NCBI GenBank assembly: GCA_030445275.1
Contig: JAUCSE010000096.1
Coordinates: 1 to 41,640, forward strand
Source: Mucilaginibacter sp.
Lineage (GTDB): Bacteria > Bacteroidota > Bacteroidia > Sphingobacteriales > Sphingobacteriaceae
Direction: 5' to 3'
DNA: 41,640 bases
The notes under the pieces were generated by a model that saw only the letters and a list, made by a program, of their open reading frames with translations, did not search any database and was not told where the DNA came from. Position 1 is the first letter of the stretch. Every line of letters starts with the position of its first letter. A program made the position numbers and the translations under genes. Shown piece after piece: positions 26,610 through 33,768 of this stretch.

Positions 26610-26921
26610 TTAAGCTGATTGTGGGGGTTGCCAAACCGGCAATGCAACCCGGATAAAATTACCCGGAATGTGTTCGGCGTAAGTAAATTCGTCACTTTGG
26701 GGTACAGCTAAAACAAAGGTGTGCATTTGTGTAACAGGTGGTGTAGTGCAACACGCGCAGGTACAAAAAGGTGAACATACATCATCAACTGCACCTGCCT
26801 TTTCGTGACTGGCGGTAAAAGAGGTTTGCTGCTGCCTGCCTTCATTCAACGACATATCCCTGCAAGGTATAAAGCTTAGCAAGATTATCATTAAACTAAA
26901 AAAAAGGCAGAGAGCTCTCAT
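26610..26921 (-). CDS. Small Cys-rich secreted protein of the metal-efflux operon
   Basis: A 103-residue protein with a hydrophobic N-terminal signal (MRALCLFFSLMIILLSFIPC; the Cys at 20 could be a lipidation site) and a compact cluster CSPFCTCACC about halfway. The five Cys in ten residues suggest metal binding or disulphides in the periplasm. Small proteins of this type (I believe the DUF6660 group) are commonly encoded just before CzcA/CusA pumps in Bacteroidota. Here it lies 127 bp upstream of the pump and follows a good promoter (26938-26945). A role as periplasmic metal chaperone or sensor is inference. Confidence 0.72.
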   Translation of the reverse strand: MRALCLFFSLMIILLSFIPCRDMSLNEGRQQQTSFTASHEKAGAVDDVCSPFCTCACCTTPPVTQMHTFVLAVPQSDEFTYAEHIPGNFIRVALPVWQPPQSA

Positions 26922-26937
26922 ATTTTTAAATACTGCA

Positions 26938-26945
26938 CAAAGGTA
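26938..26945 (-). promoter_or_regulatory. Promoter -7 box of the metal-efflux operon
   Basis: On the minus strand this reads TACCTTTG, an exact match to the Bacteroidota -7 consensus TAnnTTTG, 16 bp before the ATG of the Cys-rich gene. No clear -33 TTG lies about 20 bp further upstream, which fits an activator-dependent promoter. Confidence 0.6.
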
Positions 26946-27070
26946 GCTATTATTTTCAAAACGCGAGAAGTGGTTTAATTAACTGACTTATTGATGATAA
27001 CATATTTAACCTACTAATTTTTTTATTGGTTTTATTTTTAGAAATTTATGTGGATGATCATACAGGCATC

Positions 27071-27928
27071 ATGAAAAACTCAGAAATTAAAGATCCATTA
27101 TTTCGCGAAGCAGTTGAAGCTATTGATTCAGGTGATATAACTGTGCTGAAGGACCTGCTTGCAAAGCATCCTAACTTAATACAAGACAGGCTTGACTATC
27201 CAATTGAGGGATATTTTAAGAATCCCTATTTACTTTGGTTTGTTGCTGACAACCCTATCCGCATTGACAAACTGCCATCAAATATTGTAGAAATAACCCA
27301 GCTATTAGTAGAGGCAGTTAAACGCAAAGCATCCGGCGGTTTACAGGAACAACTTGATTATACCATGGGATTAGTTGCGACAGGAAGGATACCAAAGGAA
27401 TGCGGTGTACAGCTCCAAATGATTGATCTTTTAATAGATGCCGGTGCAAAACCGGGTAATGGGATAGGCGCATTAGCACACGGAAATATCGATGCGGCCG
27501 CTCATTTAATTGAACATGGGGGAAAATTAACATTAACAGCAGCGGTTTGCCTTGAACGTATGGACGATGTTGTCCGTCTTGCACCTGCAGCAAGTCAGGA
27601 GGAACTGCTTTTGGCCCTTACAGCTGCAGGATTTTATGGAAAGTGGCGTATGGTCAGTTTTTTGTTGAATATGGGTGTTAATCCTAATGGTTTTCCTGAA
27701 AATGACAGCGGCTTTCATTCCCATGCTACCCCATTGCATCAGGCAGTATGCTCGGGTTCGTTGTATGCTGTGAAATTACTCGTTGAAGCAGGCGCTGATA
27801 CCGATGTAAAAGATCGTACTTACCAGGGCACACCACTTGGTTGGGCAGCTCATATGCAAACTGACGAAGGGCATGATGATGATAAAAATAAATTTAAGGA
27901 AATAGAAGCCTATTTGAGTAATTTTTGA
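27071..27928 (+). CDS. Ankyrin repeat protein
   Basis: A 285-residue soluble protein with no signal peptide. It opens with FREAVEAIDSGDITVLKDLLAKHPNLIQ, a typical first ankyrin repeat. Degenerate repeats follow (IDLLIDAGAKPGNGIGALAHGNIDAAAHLIEHG), and the C-terminal ones are clearest (ATPLHQAVCSGSLYAVKLLVEAGADTDVKD and GTPLGWAAHMQ). These proteins usually mediate protein contacts; no partner is apparent. The open frame extends to a TTG at 27026, but the ATG at 27071 gives the standard N-terminus. It converges with the MocR gene, 4 bp apart at the ends. Confidence 0.88.
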   Translation: MKNSEIKDPLFREAVEAIDSGDITVLKDLLAKHPNLIQDRLDYPIEGYFKNPYLLWFVADNPIRIDKLPSNIVEITQLLVEAVKRKASGGLQEQLDYTMGLVATGRIPKECGVQLQMIDLLIDAGAKPGNGIGALAHGNIDAAAHLIEHGGKLTLTAAVCLERMDDVVRLAPAASQEELLLALTAAGFYGKWRMVSFLLNMGVNPNGFPENDSGFHSHATPLHQAVCSGSLYAVKLLVEAGADTDVKDRTYQGTPLGWAAHMQTDEGHDDDKNKFKEIEAYLSNF

Positions 27929-27932
27929 ACGC

Positions 27933-29447
27933 TCACTTCTCCTTCAGATAATCTTTAATAACCGTCATCATTTTTAAAACCGCTTCCTGGTTCTTTTGCT
28001 CGTTAAATGCAGTATAACCAAGTACAAGCGCTGGCGGATGTTTAAATTTATTGGAGTATAAGGATAGTGGCAAATTGATAACACCTGACCTGTTTAAAAT
28101 TGTTGAAATTTCCTGATCGTTTATATCCTGTCTGAGCCATGCTATAATATGCATCCCGCTACCCTGCTTTTCTGCACTGATAATGTCTTCACCGTGTTTC
28201 CTGATCAATTCAACCAGGTGATCCTGCCTTTTTTTATAGAGGACACGCATTTTTCTTAGGTGAGTTGAATGATATCCCTCCCGCATAAAATCATTTAATA
28301 TCAACTGATCTGTTATAGAGTTCTGCCTGTCTGCAAAGGCTTTTGCCTGTTTGAATACTTTTGTTGTTTGTTCATCTGGCAAAACCAAATACCCTATCCT
28401 TAAACCAGGGAAAAGAACTTTGGAGAAAGTACCTGTATAAATAACCCGCTTATGCCTGTCCATACCTTGTAATGATGGGATTGGTTTAGCCGCGTATCGG
28501 AGTTCACTATCATAATCATCTTCAATCACCCACATTCTATTTTTTGCCGCCCAATCCAGTAGTTGAAGTCTTTTGGCAATGGGGAAACTACCACCCAAAG
28601 GAAACTGATGCGATGGTGTTATAAAGGCCAGCCTGGCATTTGGATAGTTCTGTTTGGCATAATCAAGATCGAGGCCATTTTTAGTAACCGGTACAAAACA
28701 AGGATTTCCCCCTGCGTGTTGAAATGCGAGCTTTGCATTAATATATCCTGGGTCTTCTATCCAAAACTGATCTCCTTTTTTGATGATTATGCTGGCTATT
28801 AAATTTAGCGCCTGTTGTGTACCATAGGTTATAATGATTTGTTCAGGCTCGCAGATCAGCGCACGGTTTATCCTCAAATAAGCCGCGATCGCTTCCCTAA
28901 GTGGATAATACCCTTGCGCGTCATCGTACGATAGTTGTAAAAACTCCAAACTCCTGAATATTTTACTGGCGCATTTGGCCCAATTTCTGTAAGGAAAATG
29001 ATCTAATGCAGGTACAGGATTTTGAAAAGGCTTAACAATCGCTTTGATACTTTCTCTGTCTGCGTACATATCCGACACCTCATATCCAGGATTAAAATCC
29101 CTTTCCGGTTCGGTATTTACACTTTCTGGCGTGATTATCTTTTTTTTAGCCGAAGTAAATTCAGTAAAAGACGTATAGGCATCGGCCGATACAAAACTGC
29201 CATTACCAACAGAACCTGTTAAGTATCCCTCTAAAGTAAGTTGCTCATAAGCTAGCAAAACAATATTTCTGGATAAACCAATATCCTCGGCCAACGTACG
29301 ACTGGATGGTAAACGTTGCCCTGGCCTGATCTGTTTATGGAGTATAGCCATCCGGATCCCTTCATACAATTGCCTGCTGAGGGGTATTTTACTTTCCCGG
29401 TCAATATTTAATCCGGCTATGCTAATGTTATGTGAGATTTTGGGCAT
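27933..29447 (-). CDS. MocR/PdxR-type transcriptional regulator (GntR-aminotransferase fusion)
   Basis: A 504-residue PLP-dependent regulator. The GntR winged helix (about 18-86: IPLSRQLYEGIRMAILHKQIRPGQRLPSSRTLAEDIGLSRNIV..AYEQL..EGYL) is joined by a linker to an aminotransferase class I fold (about 145-500). PLP residues are visible: IEDDYDSELRY (308-318) and TGTFSKVLFPGLR with Lys343 as the Schiff-base lysine. MocR proteins sense PLP or an amino compound and regulate adjacent genes. It is divergent from the aminotransferase-GNAT operon at 29573-31232, its likely target, with a perfect inverted repeat at 29467-29489 between them. Confidence 0.94.
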   Translation of the reverse strand: MPKISHNISIAGLNIDRESKIPLSRQLYEGIRMAILHKQIRPGQRLPSSRTLAEDIGLSRNIVLLAYEQLTLEGYLTGSVGNGSFVSADAYTSFTEFTSAKKKIITPESVNTEPERDFNPGYEVSDMYADRESIKAIVKPFQNPVPALDHFPYRNWAKCASKIFRSLEFLQLSYDDAQGYYPLREAIAAYLRINRALICEPEQIIITYGTQQALNLIASIIIKKGDQFWIEDPGYINAKLAFQHAGGNPCFVPVTKNGLDLDYAKQNYPNARLAFITPSHQFPLGGSFPIAKRLQLLDWAAKNRMWVIEDDYDSELRYAAKPIPSLQGMDRHKRVIYTGTFSKVLFPGLRIGYLVLPDEQTTKVFKQAKAFADRQNSITDQLILNDFMREGYHSTHLRKMRVLYKKRQDHLVELIRKHGEDIISAEKQGSGMHIIAWLRQDINDQEISTILNRSGVINLPLSLYSNKFKHPPALVLGYTAFNEQKNQEAVLKMMTVIKDYLKEK

Positions 29448-29466
29448 AATAATGGCTCTATAATAA

Positions 29467-29489
29467 TTTAAATAAATGGATTATTTAAA
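29467..29489. promoter_or_regulatory. Perfect 9-5-9 inverted repeat, candidate MocR operator
   Basis: TTTAAATAA (29467-29475), spacer ATGGA, TTATTTAAA (29481-29489). It lies 20 bp upstream of the MocR start codon and just upstream of the -7 box of the divergent operon (29505-29512), where the -33 element would fall. That position suits control of both directions. Confidence 0.5.
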
Positions 29490-29504
29490 GGGCTATTATA
29501 TAGA

Positions 29505-29512
29505 TAATTTTG
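29505..29512 (+). promoter_or_regulatory. Promoter -7 box of the aminotransferase-GNAT operon
   Basis: TAATTTTG matches the Bacteroidota -7 consensus TAnnTTTG and would start a transcript with a leader of about 50 nt before the ATG at 29573. There is no good -33 box about 20 bp upstream; the inverted repeat at 29467-29489 lies there instead. Confidence 0.5.
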
Positions 29513-29572
29513 TTGTGTAGCAAATACTTATATCTAATATAACTAAGATATCTACTTAAAAACCACACTATA

Positions 29573-30823
29573 ATGAATACTACATTTTCAGATCAGGAGA
29601 TCAAGAAACTAAGGGATGAAACTCCCGGTTGTGCCGGGGTGAACCATCTTAATAACGCGGGTGCAGCACTTATGCCCAAACCGGTGATTGATGCAATACA
29701 GCAGCATATTGAGTTAGAAGGACGTGTTGGCGGCTATGAAGCTGCTGATATTAAAAAAGAGGCAATCAAAGAATTGTATGCTGTAACTGCAAAGATGCTG
29801 AACTGCCAACCCCACAACATAGCTTATACAGCCAATGCAACTGATTCCTATACCAGGGCACTCTCTGCTGTACCGTTTGGGCGGGGCGATATCATACTTA
29901 CCACAAACGACGATTTTATTTCGAACCAAATCCAATTCCTTGCTTTAGTCAAAAGATTCGGCGTGATTATCAAACATACAAAAAATGCGCCCGGCGGAGG
30001 TGTGGATCTGCTTGATCTTGACGCACAGCTCCATCAATGGAAACCAAAACTATTGGCTGTTACACATATCCCCACCAATTCCGGGCTCGTACAACCGGTT
30101 GAGGAAATTGGCAAAATAGTACGCAAACATGATACAATCTATTTGCTGGATGCCTGCCAGTCTGCCGGGCAAATCCCTTTAGATGTAGAAAAACTAAACT
30201 GCGATTTTTTAAGTGTTACCTGTCGCAAGTTTTTAAGAGGAGCCCGCGGCACCGGTTTTCTGTATATATCTGATAAAGTGCTGAATAAAGATCTGGAGCC
30301 ATTATTTATAGATATGAGAGGGGCTGATTGGGTGGCAAAAGACGAATACGTATCTCGTAATGGTGCTATACGCTTTGAAGACTGGGAATTTGCCTATGCC
30401 TTATTACTGGGTACCAAAGCAGCCATTGAATATTATTTAGCCGTTGGGCCAGAACGTATATGGGACAGGGTGCAATTATTGGCAAACTATAGCCGTAAAC
30501 AATTGGTTAAAATACCCAATTTAAGATTGCTGGATAAGGGGCCACAGCTATGTAGCCTGATCACTTTTACTATACCCGGTTTAAATGCCGAGCAGATAAA
30601 AGATGAATTATTTAAAAGAAAAATAAATGCGGTGATCAGTTACCGGAACTTCGCGGTAATTGATTTTGATGAAAAAGGTGTGGAATGGGCTATCAGGGTT
30701 TCGCCACATTATTATAACCTTGAAACCGAGATTGACTTGTTTGTTTTTGAACTTATCCAAATCATCCGGCTTTACGGATCTCCAATCACCATACCCGCTA
30801 ACAGATCATCAATTGCTAATTAA
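29573..30823 (+). CDS. Class V aminotransferase-fold PLP enzyme
   Basis: A 416-residue cytosolic PLP enzyme of the cysteine desulfurase/isopenicillin-N-epimerase-like group. The substrate-side start reads HLNNAGAALMPKPVIDAI; the PLP site has Asp193 and Gln196 (LLDACQSAGQ), and the Schiff-base lysine is Lys219 in SVTCRKFLRGARGTGFLY. IAYTANATDSY is the phosphate-binding turn. The mobile-loop Cys of SufS-type desulfurases could not be identified, so a lyase, epimerase or transaminase role is more likely than sulphur mobilisation. It is followed after 13 bp by a GNAT gene and is divergent from a MocR regulator. The natural substrate is unknown. Confidence 0.88.
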   Translation: MNTTFSDQEIKKLRDETPGCAGVNHLNNAGAALMPKPVIDAIQQHIELEGRVGGYEAADIKKEAIKELYAVTAKMLNCQPHNIAYTANATDSYTRALSAVPFGRGDIILTTNDDFISNQIQFLALVKRFGVIIKHTKNAPGGGVDLLDLDAQLHQWKPKLLAVTHIPTNSGLVQPVEEIGKIVRKHDTIYLLDACQSAGQIPLDVEKLNCDFLSVTCRKFLRGARGTGFLYISDKVLNKDLEPLFIDMRGADWVAKDEYVSRNGAIRFEDWEFAYALLLGTKAAIEYYLAVGPERIWDRVQLLANYSRKQLVKIPNLRLLDKGPQLCSLITFTIPGLNAEQIKDELFKRKINAVISYRNFAVIDFDEKGVEWAIRVSPHYYNLETEIDLFVFELIQIIRLYGSPITIPANRSSIAN

Positions 30824-30836
30824 AAACATAAAAAAA

Positions 30837-31232
30837 ATGGAAATTACCTATAAAACCAACATTATACCCAATGCCGCAGCCATTATTGAACTTTATGCAG
30901 ATGCGGGCTTAAAACGACCAACAGATCCGGAAAGAATAACCAGGATGTATGCTAATGTTAATTTAGTGGTTACCGCCTGGCATCAGCAAAAGCTGGTGGG
31001 TGTTGCCCGCTCACATACCGATTTTTGCTGGAGTTGTTACTTAGCAGATCTGGCCATAAGCAAGGCATTTCAAAAAGAAGGCATCGGTAAAAAACTCATT
31101 GATCTCACCAGGCAAACCATTGGCGATGAATCCATGCTATTGTTGCTTTCTGTAGCTACGGCAATGGAGTATTATCCAAAAGTTGGTTTTGAAAAGGTTG
31201 AAAACGGTTTTATAATTAACCGGTTAGTTTAA
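30837..31232 (+). CDS. GNAT family N-acetyltransferase
   Basis: A 131-residue acetyl-CoA-dependent acetyltransferase. The core has LVGVARSHTDFCWSCYLADLAISKAFQKEGIGKKLIDLTR, the motif A with the Q-x-x-G-x-G/K acetyl-CoA loop, and a C-terminal YYPKVGFEKVENGF, the usual Y..x-G-F pattern. The ATG at 30837 lies 13 bp after the aminotransferase stop. The frame is open further upstream inside the aminotransferase gene, but the extra 59 residues are not GNAT-like. Probably it acetylates the amine substrate or product of the upstream PLP enzyme; this is inferred from the operon. Confidence 0.9.
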   Translation: MEITYKTNIIPNAAAIIELYADAGLKRPTDPERITRMYANVNLVVTAWHQQKLVGVARSHTDFCWSCYLADLAISKAFQKEGIGKKLIDLTRQTIGDESMLLLLSVATAMEYYPKVGFEKVENGFIINRLV

Positions 31233-31316
31233 GGGTATATATAGCTTGATCACAAAACTACCATCGTTGTAGTTAATTTTTAAAAGCAATCATAAAGGTG
31301 GTACTGTTTGATCAAT

Positions 31317-31324
31317 TACATTTG
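31317..31324 (+). promoter_or_regulatory. Promoter -7 box of the Tat-exported protein gene
   Basis: TACATTTG, an exact TAnnTTTG match, 20 bp before the ATG at 31344. It also argues against the TTG start at 31308, which would lie upstream of the transcription start. Confidence 0.5.
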
Positions 31325-31343
31325 TGATCCAATTGTACTACCA

Positions 31344-33257
31344 ATGACATTATCCAGAAGAAGCTTTATTAAAACAACTGCTATAGGAACGGCTGGCCTT
31401 GTTGGGGCAGCAGCATTTACTGATAGTTTTGCATTGAACCTTGCCCCTCCCCAGGTCGATCTATACTTACTAAGCGATCAGCTCATCAAACAATGGGGAA
31501 AAGGATTGCTGGCCCTCCAAATAATGGATAAATCTAATGTCAACAATTATGGTGGTATATATTGCCCGGCTAATAAAACAGTTCATGGCCGCATTGGTGA
31601 TGCTATTTATCCTTTCTTCTACCTGGCCGAAAAAACAAAGGATTCCAGATACCTTGACTCGGCCATGCTGCTTTACCGCTGGATAGAAAACAGGGTGAGT
31701 CAGCCTGATGGTTCCTGGTTAAATGAACCGGTTAAAGGTTCATGGAAAGGCATTACCGTGTTTTCGTCAATTGCACTGGCCGAAACCTTGAAGAATCATG
31801 GCAACTTAATGAGCAACCAGTTTAAAACAGAACTTACTGATCGTTTAAAAAAGGCGGCCGATTATATACATACCAACTTTTCTGTAGATTATGGTAATAT
31901 CAATTATCCAATCAGTGCATCCTACTCTTTATCTCTAATTGGTACCTTACTTGATATTCCTAAGTATAAAGATAAGGGCCGCGAATTTGCACACACCGCT
32001 TTAAAGTTTATTACACCAAAAGATGGCTTTCTGTATGGCGAGGGTAAGCCGAAAACTACCCCAAGCCCAAAAGGCTGCTTTTCGGTTGATCTTGGTTATA
32101 ATGTGGAGGAATCCTTGCCATCATTAGTGCTTTATGGCTTACTTAATAAAGACCAGGAAGTGCTGGATGCTGTTACCCGCGTGCTGCAAACTCACATGGA
32201 ATTTATGCTACCCGACGGCGGGTGGGACAACAGCTGGGGCACCCGTAATTATAAATGGACCTATTGGGGTAGCCGCACCACCGATGGCAGCCAAACCGCC
32301 TACGCCCTGATGGCCGATCGTGATCCACGATTTTATAAACTGGCGCTTAAAAATACCCAGCTTTTACAACAATGCACTAAAGACAACTTACTATACGGAG
32401 GGCCACATTACGTATCCCATGAAGTACCTGTATGTGTGCACCATACTTTTTGCCATATCAAGGCATTAACAACCATATTAGATCATCCGCACCCATCGCC
32501 CAAAACAAATATCAATAGCATCCAGCTTCCGCGCGAGGAGGCTTATGGTTCACTTTTTTTCAGCGATATACAAACCTGGTTGATAGCAAAAGGAAAATAT
32601 AAAGCCACCATTACAGGTTACGACAGGGAGTATAATGATTATAAAAATGGTCATGCTACCGGCGGTGCCATGACCTTACTTTGGCACGAAAAAACCGGCC
32701 CTATTTTTACAGGTAGCATGAGCCAGTACCAATTGTTTGAGGCAGATAATATGCAAGTTGATACTGATCCGCTGTCTATGCCTTTAACACCCAGGATAGA
32801 ACTGCGTACAGGCACTTCTGTGTTTATGAATATTAGTGATCTGAGCGCAAAAATAGAAAAAGAAGATGTTGCTGGAGTTTTAACCGTAAAAACACAATCA
32901 AAACTGGTTGACAAGAATCAGCAAAACCCAACCTCGGGCGAACTCAATTGCCGGATAACCTATCAGTTCACGGATAAAAAGGTCACGATCAAATTCAATT
33001 TTGATAAAGGTGAGCATGACGGACAGGTGAAGATCATTTTACCGGTTATTTCAAAATCGACGGAAAAGTTTACACTTACTGATAAGTTAATACTTGTAAA
33101 TAAAGGGTCTTCAACATTAAAGATTTCATCAAGCAGCAAGCTTACATTATTACCCACTACCACCAAGAACAGGGTGTTTAATTTTGTGCCCGGTCTGGAG
33201 GCTATCCCGTTAAGTATTGATCAAAATGTGGTTACTGTAGTTATTGAGGTGGTATAA
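31344..33257 (+). CDS. Tat-exported putative (alpha/alpha)-toroid carbohydrate-active protein
   Basis: A 637-residue protein starting MTLSRRSFIKTTAIG, a textbook twin-arginine signal (SRRSFIK), cleaved probably near SFA. The N-terminal half (about 35-375) looks helical with spaced hairpins (LYRWIENRV.., LKKAADYIHTNF, ESLPSLVLYGLLNKDQEVLDAV) and an aromatic segment GGWDNSWGTRNYKWTYWGSRTTDG, as in six-hairpin toroid glycosidases and polysaccharide lyases. The second half is beta-rich, reminiscent of heparinase-II/III-like proteins, but no catalytic residues can be named and the family is not firmly recognised. Tat export implies folding or cofactor loading in the cytoplasm. It stands alone, with its own promoter (31317-31324) and a repeat-rich region downstream. 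Confidence 0.72.
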   Translation: MTLSRRSFIKTTAIGTAGLVGAAAFTDSFALNLAPPQVDLYLLSDQLIKQWGKGLLALQIMDKSNVNNYGGIYCPANKTVHGRIGDAIYPFFYLAEKTKDSRYLDSAMLLYRWIENRVSQPDGSWLNEPVKGSWKGITVFSSIALAETLKNHGNLMSNQFKTELTDRLKKAADYIHTNFSVDYGNINYPISASYSLSLIGTLLDIPKYKDKGREFAHTALKFITPKDGFLYGEGKPKTTPSPKGCFSVDLGYNVEESLPSLVLYGLLNKDQEVLDAVTRVLQTHMEFMLPDGGWDNSWGTRNYKWTYWGSRTTDGSQTAYALMADRDPRFYKLALKNTQLLQQCTKDNLLYGGPHYVSHEVPVCVHHTFCHIKALTTILDHPHPSPKTNINSIQLPREEAYGSLFFSDIQTWLIAKGKYKATITGYDREYNDYKNGHATGGAMTLLWHEKTGPIFTGSMSQYQLFEADNMQVDTDPLSMPLTPRIELRTGTSVFMNISDLSAKIEKEDVAGVLTVKTQSKLVDKNQQNPTSGELNCRITYQFTDKKVTIKFNFDKGEHDGQVKIILPVISKSTEKFTLTDKLILVNKGSSTLKISSSSKLTLLPTTTKNRVFNFVPGLEAIPLSIDQNVVTVVIEVV

Positions 33258-33276
33258 CTTCATATACCTACTCGCC

Positions 33277-33489
33277 GTTGTTGGTGTTGTCACCACAGGT
33301 GTTCGGAAGATTAGATTTTTTATAAAAAAGTTATCATTTCGATAGAGCCGGAGTGGGTATGAGCGTTGCGCGAAAGAGAAATCTTATACATAATGCAAAG
33401 CTTTAATTGCAAACCGTATAAGATTTCTCCTCGTTCGAAATGACAACTTTTTATTTCTTCCGAACACTTATGGTGTTGTCACTAACAAC
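33277..33489. repeat. 213-bp nested palindromic element (MITE-like)
   Basis: Outer arms at 33277-33310 and 33456-33489 are inverted (27 of 34 positions match, including TCTTCCGAACAC). Inside is a second inverted pair around ATTTCGA/TCGAAAT, and inside that a perfect 14-bp pair at 33376-33389 and 33416-33429 (GAGAAATCTTATAC). The block contains no open frame and lies between two same-strand genes. The nested symmetry resembles non-autonomous miniature elements or palindromic intergenic repeats; copy number elsewhere is unknown. Confidence 0.65.
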
Positions 33490-33517
33490 ATACTGATTAA
33501 TAAAATGGCAAAAGTAT

Positions 33518-33541
33518 AATGTTGGTGACAACACCAACATT
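33518..33541. repeat. Perfect palindrome AATGTTGGTG/CACCAACATT
   Basis: Ten-base arms around the loop ACAA, directly downstream of the nested element and sharing its GGTGTTGTCACC-type core in inverted form (33283-33294 and 33472-33480). As RNA it would form a strong stem, but no T-run follows on either strand, so it is not a standard terminator. Confidence 0.6.
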
Positions 33542-33570
33542 GGCAAAGAGAACAACCGGTCTGTGTAGAG

Positions 33571-33597
33571 ATTGCTTCGTACCTCGCAATGACGCGC
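33571..33597. repeat. Short interspersed repeat-like sequence
   Basis: The stretch around GATTGCTTCGTACCTCGCAATGACG is near-palindromic (ATTGC..GCAAT arms around a CGTACC centre). It matches my recollection of an intergenic repeat seen in many bacterial genomes, read in reverse as CATTGCGAGG..GAAGCAATC. Only one copy is visible here. Confidence 0.4.
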
Positions 33598-33728
33598 TTT
33601 TATGCGTCTAAAACAGATAAAACACACCAAGTAAGTGTAAATTATACACTTTAATCATTTCATTGTAAATACTTTTAAAACACCCTTTATAAACCTCTCA
33701 AAACGGCTGCAGGCACCGGATATATAGG

Positions 33729-33736
33729 TATATTTG
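33729..33736 (+). promoter_or_regulatory. Promoter -7 box of the NADH dehydrogenase gene
   Basis: TATATTTG, an exact TAnnTTTG match 32 bp before the ATG at 33769. It overlaps the alternative GTG start at 33736, which it makes implausible. Confidence 0.5.
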
Positions 33737-33768
33737 TGTATAAAATACACTATCACATCATTACTAAA

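Noticed and set aside
30660..30836. Upstream extension of the GNAT frame inside the aminotransferase gene
   Set aside because: The 59 extra residues do not resemble a GNAT N-terminus and overlap a well-supported gene; the ATG at 30837 is well placed.
33277..33620. CRISPR array
   Set aside because: The repeats are nested inverted pairs, not regularly spaced direct repeats, and no cas genes are present.
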